Origin: Bryoerythrophyllum caledonicum
Lineage: Eukaryota; Streptophyta; Bryopsida; Pottiales; Pottiaceae
Length of the DNA stretch: 64,000 bases
Direction: 5' to 3'
NCBI GenBank assembly: GCA_963971425.1
Contig: OZ020525.1
Location: 9,717,560-9,781,559 of the forward strand
Shown: one piece after another, positions 60,901 through 64,000 of the stretch
Position numbering within the stretch: the first letter of the stretch is position 1
Layout of the letters: every line of letters begins with the position of its first letter
Made by a program: the position numbers and the translations under genes
The notes under the pieces: generated by a model
What the model was told of the DNA's origin: nothing
The model's input: only the letters and a program-made list of their open reading frames with translations
Database searches by the model: none

Positions 60901-63298
60901 GACGTGTTAAGAGTTTAGATCCGCCGTATTTAGCAAGAACAAATTTTAGCAAACCGTTATATATAATTCCAAGTTTTCCTGTGTCATTCAATGCTTTAAG
61001 TAATTGGTCACCTATACATCGGAAATATGCATTTTTTAGTGAGAAGGCATTCATTCCATATAAATTTGTTGGAAGTTGGGTAGTAATATTTGACATGCAT
61101 TTGGGAAGACCACATATGGTTTTATGAAGTGCAATGATTTTCTTGTCAAGCTTTTTGATAGCCGGCATAGAATAAGGTACTGAATAAAAGCTGTATGCTA
61201 TACCTGCTCGTATTACAGTGTCAGCCATATGGATTTTTTGTTTCATTGTACATGGGCATGTTATAAGGTCATTACATTGTTTGATTAATTTGGTAGTGGT
61301 GGTATGTATTTGTATTTTCCATTTTAAAGAAGCTACAAGTTGAATTCCAAGGTAGGGGTATGGTTCGTTTTGGTGTAAAATGGGTATGGTTTGTCCTCGA
61401 AAATGGATATTTGGTGCTTGTAAATGGGTTTTGAATGTAGTTGAGTTCATTTTTGATTTGTTAGGGCTACCTGTAAGTGCGCATTTGGGTACGCCTAGAT
61501 CCATGCCGGTCCATTGACAAAATCTATCTATTTTATCAAGTTGAATTTGTATGGATTGTAGGTGGTTGGTTAGAACCGCTAGGTCATCAGCATATGCAGC
61601 AGAGTTAATGGTGGTGTTAGATGTTCGGAAAGTGTAGCCATTATTACCACGTTGTAGCCATCTTAGTAATGGTTCGAGGAAAGTAATGAAAAGATATGGA
61701 CTTAGTGTATCTCCTTGTATAGTTCCCCGTTGAATGGGAATTGGACGGGTTTGTCCAAAGTGTTCACCTATATATATAGTAGTGGATTTTGAGTATATAT
61801 CTCCAATAAGAGCAATTGCATCTAAAGGGAATCCTAAATCTTGCATTATGGCAAGTAAACGGGCATGGTCAATAGATCCAAAAGCGTTTTTAAAATCTAC
61901 ATATAGAATGTAGATGTCCTGATTTGTAAATTTGGCATCTTCTAGGGCGGAAATAACAGTTTGTAATTGTCTGGCTGTACCTCTTTCTGCTCTAAATCCC
62001 TCCTGACTGTCGTGAAGAATGCGGTGTTTTTCAGCGTAAGTAGATAAGATGGATGTTAATGTACTAGTAAAGAGTTTATATATTGTATTTGCTAGTGCAA
62101 TTGGTCGGTGGTTTGAGAGGTAAGAAGGATCACCTTTTTTATATAGTAGAATTGTTAGACTAGTTTTCCATGAGGGTGGAATTTGTTTTTGTTTGTAGCA
62201 ATGTTTGAAAAAAGTGAAGAGTAGAGTATGAAAGCGTTGGGGGAGGTTTTTGAGAATGTCATTAGGGATTTTGTCTGGGCCGGGAGCTTTGTTGTTACCC
62301 AGATTTTTTAAGCATAACTCATAAATTTCTTGGTCAAAGTACTTGTAGAGGGAAGTTTGTTGTTCTCCACGTTTTTCTAATATAAAGCCATCTAAGTCAT
62401 GCCAGGGATATTGTCGCACTCCACATGTACAGGTGGATGGATGTTGTGGTTGATAATAACAAGTTGGGACAGTAGGATAATTGTTTATAGTTTGTTGTAA
62501 ATATATCTCGTTTGCGATTTCTTCAGGGTTTGTGATGATATTGTTGTATCTATCAGTTATACAATTTAGTGGACAAGAGATGTTATCTTTGAATACTCTT
62601 TTGTTTATCTTTTTTGGGCTTGTTTCGTATAGTTTTCGGTATTTAGATATTGCTTTTTTGACACAATCTCTAGAATATTTAGTGGTGATTTTTCTAGCTA
62701 GTTGATTTGCGTTTTTTGCAATTGACGCTAAATTTTGGAGCCAATCTTCATGTGGTATAGAATTTGCGGGAGGTGGTGGTATTTGAACATGAGGATGATT
62801 TTGTATTATATTTATGATAGGATGATTTCTCCAATTATTATTGTTATTAACTATGTAGATTGTTTTCCGTATGATGTGATATGTAGAGAGATGCTTTTTC
62901 CATTGTCTAGATAGTTTTCGAGGGAGGAATCCACCTTGTTTAGCAGTTCGATCAGTGAGTTGGGGTAAAGGAGATGTAGAGCATGTTTTTTCAAGAGTAT
63001 TAGACATGTTAAAGATAATTGTATCTAAAGTTTTACATGCAAAGTGCCATTGTGTCTGTGTTAACTGAGGATTAATGTCTAGTATGTTAATAAGGTTTTC
63101 AATGAGGTGAGAATTTTCTTCTATGAATTGAGATTGAAATAGTGACATATTAGATTCAGGGATAGGATTGAGAAGTCTTTTAGGATATGTTTTTATTAAG
63201 GTAGGTGATCTAGATATAAGTGTGTTTGGTGGTATGTGTAGTTGGATGGGATAATGGTCTGAATTAAGGTTTAGGGTGGTATCAGTACTTGATGTCAT
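57932..63298 (-). CDS. LINE ORF2 polyprotein: endonuclease tail, RT, linker, RNase H, zinc knuckle
   Basis: 1788 codons from ATG 63298. That ATG is internal: the SDHYPI motif that closes APE endonucleases lies at residues 13-18, so most of the endonuclease is upstream. RT contains APGPDKIP, the KGDPSYLSNHRPIAL block, GFRAERGT, YVDFKNAFGSID, GDTLSPYLF and the catalytic YADD near residue 570. About 600 residues of poorly conserved linker follow, with a better conserved island at roughly 1190-1340. RNase H starts at YYTDGSF (about 1406), with AEMMAL, FTDC and NEQADKLAKDGA. A Cys-x2-Cys...His...Cys knuckle lies near 1672-1690. The ORF ends early because of a probable one-base slip at the C9 run (57970-57978). 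Confidence 0.88.
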   Translation of the reverse strand: MTSSTDTTLNLNSDHYPIQLHIPPNTLISRSPTLIKTYPKRLLNPIPESNMSLFQSQFIEENSHLIENLINILDINPQLTQTQWHFACKTLDTIIFNMSNTLEKTCSTSPLPQLTDRTAKQGGFLPRKLSRQWKKHLSTYHIIRKTIYIVNNNNNWRNHPIINIIQNHPHVQIPPPPANSIPHEDWLQNLASIAKNANQLARKITTKYSRDCVKKAISKYRKLYETSPKKINKRVFKDNISCPLNCITDRYNNIITNPEEIANEIYLQQTINNYPTVPTCYYQPQHPSTCTCGVRQYPWHDLDGFILEKRGEQQTSLYKYFDQEIYELCLKNLGNNKAPGPDKIPNDILKNLPQRFHTLLFTFFKHCYKQKQIPPSWKTSLTILLYKKGDPSYLSNHRPIALANTIYKLFTSTLTSILSTYAEKHRILHDSQEGFRAERGTARQLQTVISALEDAKFTNQDIYILYVDFKNAFGSIDHARLLAIMQDLGFPLDAIALIGDIYSKSTTIYIGEHFGQTRPIPIQRGTIQGDTLSPYLFITFLEPLLRWLQRGNNGYTFRTSNTTINSAAYADDLAVLTNHLQSIQIQLDKIDRFCQWTGMDLGVPKCALTGSPNKSKMNSTTFKTHLQAPNIHFRGQTIPILHQNEPYPYLGIQLVASLKWKIQIHTTTTKLIKQCNDLITCPCTMKQKIHMADTVIRAGIAYSFYSVPYSMPAIKKLDKKIIALHKTICGLPKCMSNITTQLPTNLYGMNAFSLKNAYFRCIGDQLLKALNDTGKLGIIYNGLLKFVLAKYGGSKLLTRLKKSDCIRSPITRTIFLLKSYAGIHLRSTLEQFLLKPTPLEQNWNMESEQLPNLNTALSNKLLQKLHTYNITKLQQIILPNGTHLMDHNDFKQFYSTPTRLIKTTLHIATQLFCQPVCTEQCSLLCTLHYPPRTLKHTYIIINNNTTTQITTTPDPPSIHNNTNLTRPPLKIIKNPSTFPIFKIINHHTRKYTDKHNIVKNDETFLCQWILNNNTQYLKWQPQRHLFPWNNTIVINHNISLLIQYFQQQQYNHYANTLAVHHPQIQTTDTRYVHPPTNIPLLSIITTECNPEKDINISTPTIIVQNEKTHLYEHNGHYLTTIPTTRLKWLWTQYQQSKHNILDLTPGTQPFETEIIWLYQRYKPQLFNKIPHRSAQYTLPTEILHSLIQIFDIKHTYFSSPITCSTTLNKFFSPFDCDKVFGSLGKAFNSKWHGKGLAHPHTNQDVQQAIHWARLVAQQHPNNITFIIAPDKNWYKNPTPYTGPFIDTHIITLFDADTITYTKPTLSHTSNKKHIEPSSLQIFCIHHNKNIICTREQLAIIHSTTQSLGIDYIYTNPAPPNPIQPKINQSKLWSTLPYPTYSCNHNHPLPPHPQYNTNPPLKFNPKYCYYTDGSFTKPIETSPDIGQNEAAGYGIHNCTKNLNISKRLPGLQNILRAEMMALHKTLKIILKQFPTEPAYIFTDCLNILYLLNTHIKHPTSHTNHPDRTLLTSIIHLLLKRTHPTILLKVRAHNNIIGNEQADKLAKDGANKPYKHASKPHEFAHPTPYYYHQDQWPNMTNSPDNGPIRFLDKYLLKYDKTHNLVVIATQFPNIEKWLNNNDIDTTLSTDFWNNSTITDAQTTCLIKFRTGQYMGNARKQLFFGNIRFPNITCSICNSTDPDTWHHLLLKCHHPHIHALITKRHNKAVWEIQKMLISSNKSRCYTLMNAGTYNNNPPENTVPSWLLPCTCLLPRCHCNARFRPDILCVRGLQLNATPPHHYKPKLNNTIY
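57970..57978. repeat. G9/C9 homopolymer at the LINE frameshift
   Basis: Nine G on plus (C on minus) where the two conserved LINE frames meet. It is a likely site of replication slippage or a sequencing error. Confidence 0.8.
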
Positions 63299-63341
63299 GT
63301 TTTGTTGGGTAGACGTGTTTATGTAGAATCCGTCAATAAGG

Positions 63342-63880
63342 CTACACTAAAATTGAGAATTAGTGTTCGCAACACTAATTACGAACTCTAACACTAAATG
63401 TCAACTTGAGATAAAGTGTTACAACACTAAATGCCAACATGAACACTAAATACAGAGAATTGTAACTTTGGGATTTAACTAGCTTTACATATAGTGTAAT
63501 GGCAAAATAATGTTTAGAAAATTAAGAATTAGAAAATATTACAAAGTTGACAAAAATTGACAAACATTGACAAAGATCATGTGATTCAAGAAATTACTAA
63601 AAATTCAATAGTAATTTAAGTAAATTAATAATAATATAAATATTATTATTATTATATATTATATATATTATATATATTATTATAATATAAATAAACTAAT
63701 TAATAATAATAATAATAACAAATAAAAAGTCAAACATGCGGTTCATCAACAGGTGGCTCATTAATGAGCGTTACACTAAATTCCAACAAATACACAATTA
63801 GAGGAGTAAGGTCAATAGAGGTTATTACATTAAATGTAGTGTAACACTAATTCTCAATTTTAGTGTAGTGGTAGAGTAAT
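63342..63880. mobile_element. MITE inserted in the LINE endonuclease region
   Basis: A perfect 26-bp terminal inverted repeat (CTACACTAAAATTGAGAATT... at 63342-63367 and 63843-63868). TAAGG occurs at 63337-63341 and again at 63881-63885, after 12 extra bases on the right. Subterminal AACACTAA words occur several times near the left end, and an AT-rich core lies at 63640-63720. There is no ORF. Deleting the insert with one TAAGG would leave both LINE sides in one frame. The 12-base asymmetry and 5-bp duplication do not let me assign a superfamily. Confidence 0.82.
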
Positions 63881-63885
63881 TAAGG

Positions 63886-64000
63886 CCACCTTGTCTTGAA
63901 TAAGATGTGTTTGTGGGAATGTAGGTGAGATTAATATTCGTGGTGAATAATTTCCGTTGTATATCTTCAGTTGTTGGATTGGTGTGTATGTTGTCTATTG
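63886..64000 (-). pseudogene. LINE endonuclease region, upstream part
   Basis: The minus frame is open throughout and leads, across the MITE, into the codons before 63298. It is the part of the APE domain before the SDHYPI end motif; catalytic residues further upstream are outside the window. Confidence 0.65.

Larger units (their letters stand above)
57613..64000 (-). mobile_element. Nearly intact APE-type LINE retrotransposon (5' part outside window)
   Basis: The minus strand carries the last part of an apurinic-type endonuclease, RT, a long linker, RNase H, a zinc knuckle and an extra C-terminal domain. The endonuclease coding sequence continues beyond 63298 as an open frame to about 63341. 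It resumes in the same frame at 63886-64000 across a MITE insertion. The element would copy itself by target-primed reverse transcription. The single long ORF implies recent activity. Confidence 0.88.

Overview
The window looks like a transposon-rich nuclear segment of a land plant, probably an early-diverging one (bryophyte or lycophyte grade; this is inference). The evidence is a ten-exon inositol-phosphate kinase gene of plant type with short GT-AG introns, set in about 60 kb of nested, decayed mobile elements. There are no bacterial-style operons, rRNA genes, tRNA genes or CRISPR arrays that I can support.

Region by region. 1-14446: a Ty3/gypsy-type LTR retrotransposon in head-to-tail tandem with a period of 8003 bp (partial internal region, LTR, complete internal region, LTR). 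Both copies share the same in-frame amber codon inside reverse transcriptase. 14447-19030: decayed minus-strand coding sequence of unknown family, interrupted by two tandem 264-bp GC-rich hairpin units. 19030-23600: AT-rich non-coding DNA holding several diverged copies of one dispersed repeat. 23614-26808: a plus-strand decayed gene resembling the DUF7869 family, whose main frame is broken only by TGA codons. 27372-32717: a 5'-truncated decayed LINE with a 2.8-kb Tc1/mariner element inserted in it. 33000-50900: gene-poor DNA with SINEs, several MITE or foldback families, and microsatellites including an apparently uninterrupted GA tract of about 284 bp. 51000-55237: the one convincing host gene, an ITPK-type inositol 1,3,4-trisphosphate 5/6-kinase with a 5'-leader intron. 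56370-64000: a nearly intact minus-strand LINE (endonuclease tail, RT, a long linker with a possible degenerate methyltransferase-like module, RNase H, zinc knuckle). It carries a MITE in its endonuclease region and a probable one-base slip in a C run near its C-terminus. An unrecognised 224-codon ORF lies between it and a poly(A)-like tract.

The main theme is nested insertion. A Tc1/mariner element sits in a LINE with a TA duplication. A Tourist-like MITE sits in a tRNA-derived SINE. A 539-bp insertion in the young LINE can be removed with one copy of a 5-bp flanking duplication to leave both coding sides in the same frame. Many nonsense changes are C-to-T or G-to-A transitions, as expected for methylated plant transposons. 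Only the ITPK gene is likely to serve the host; the younger LINE and the LTR element look recently active but damaged.
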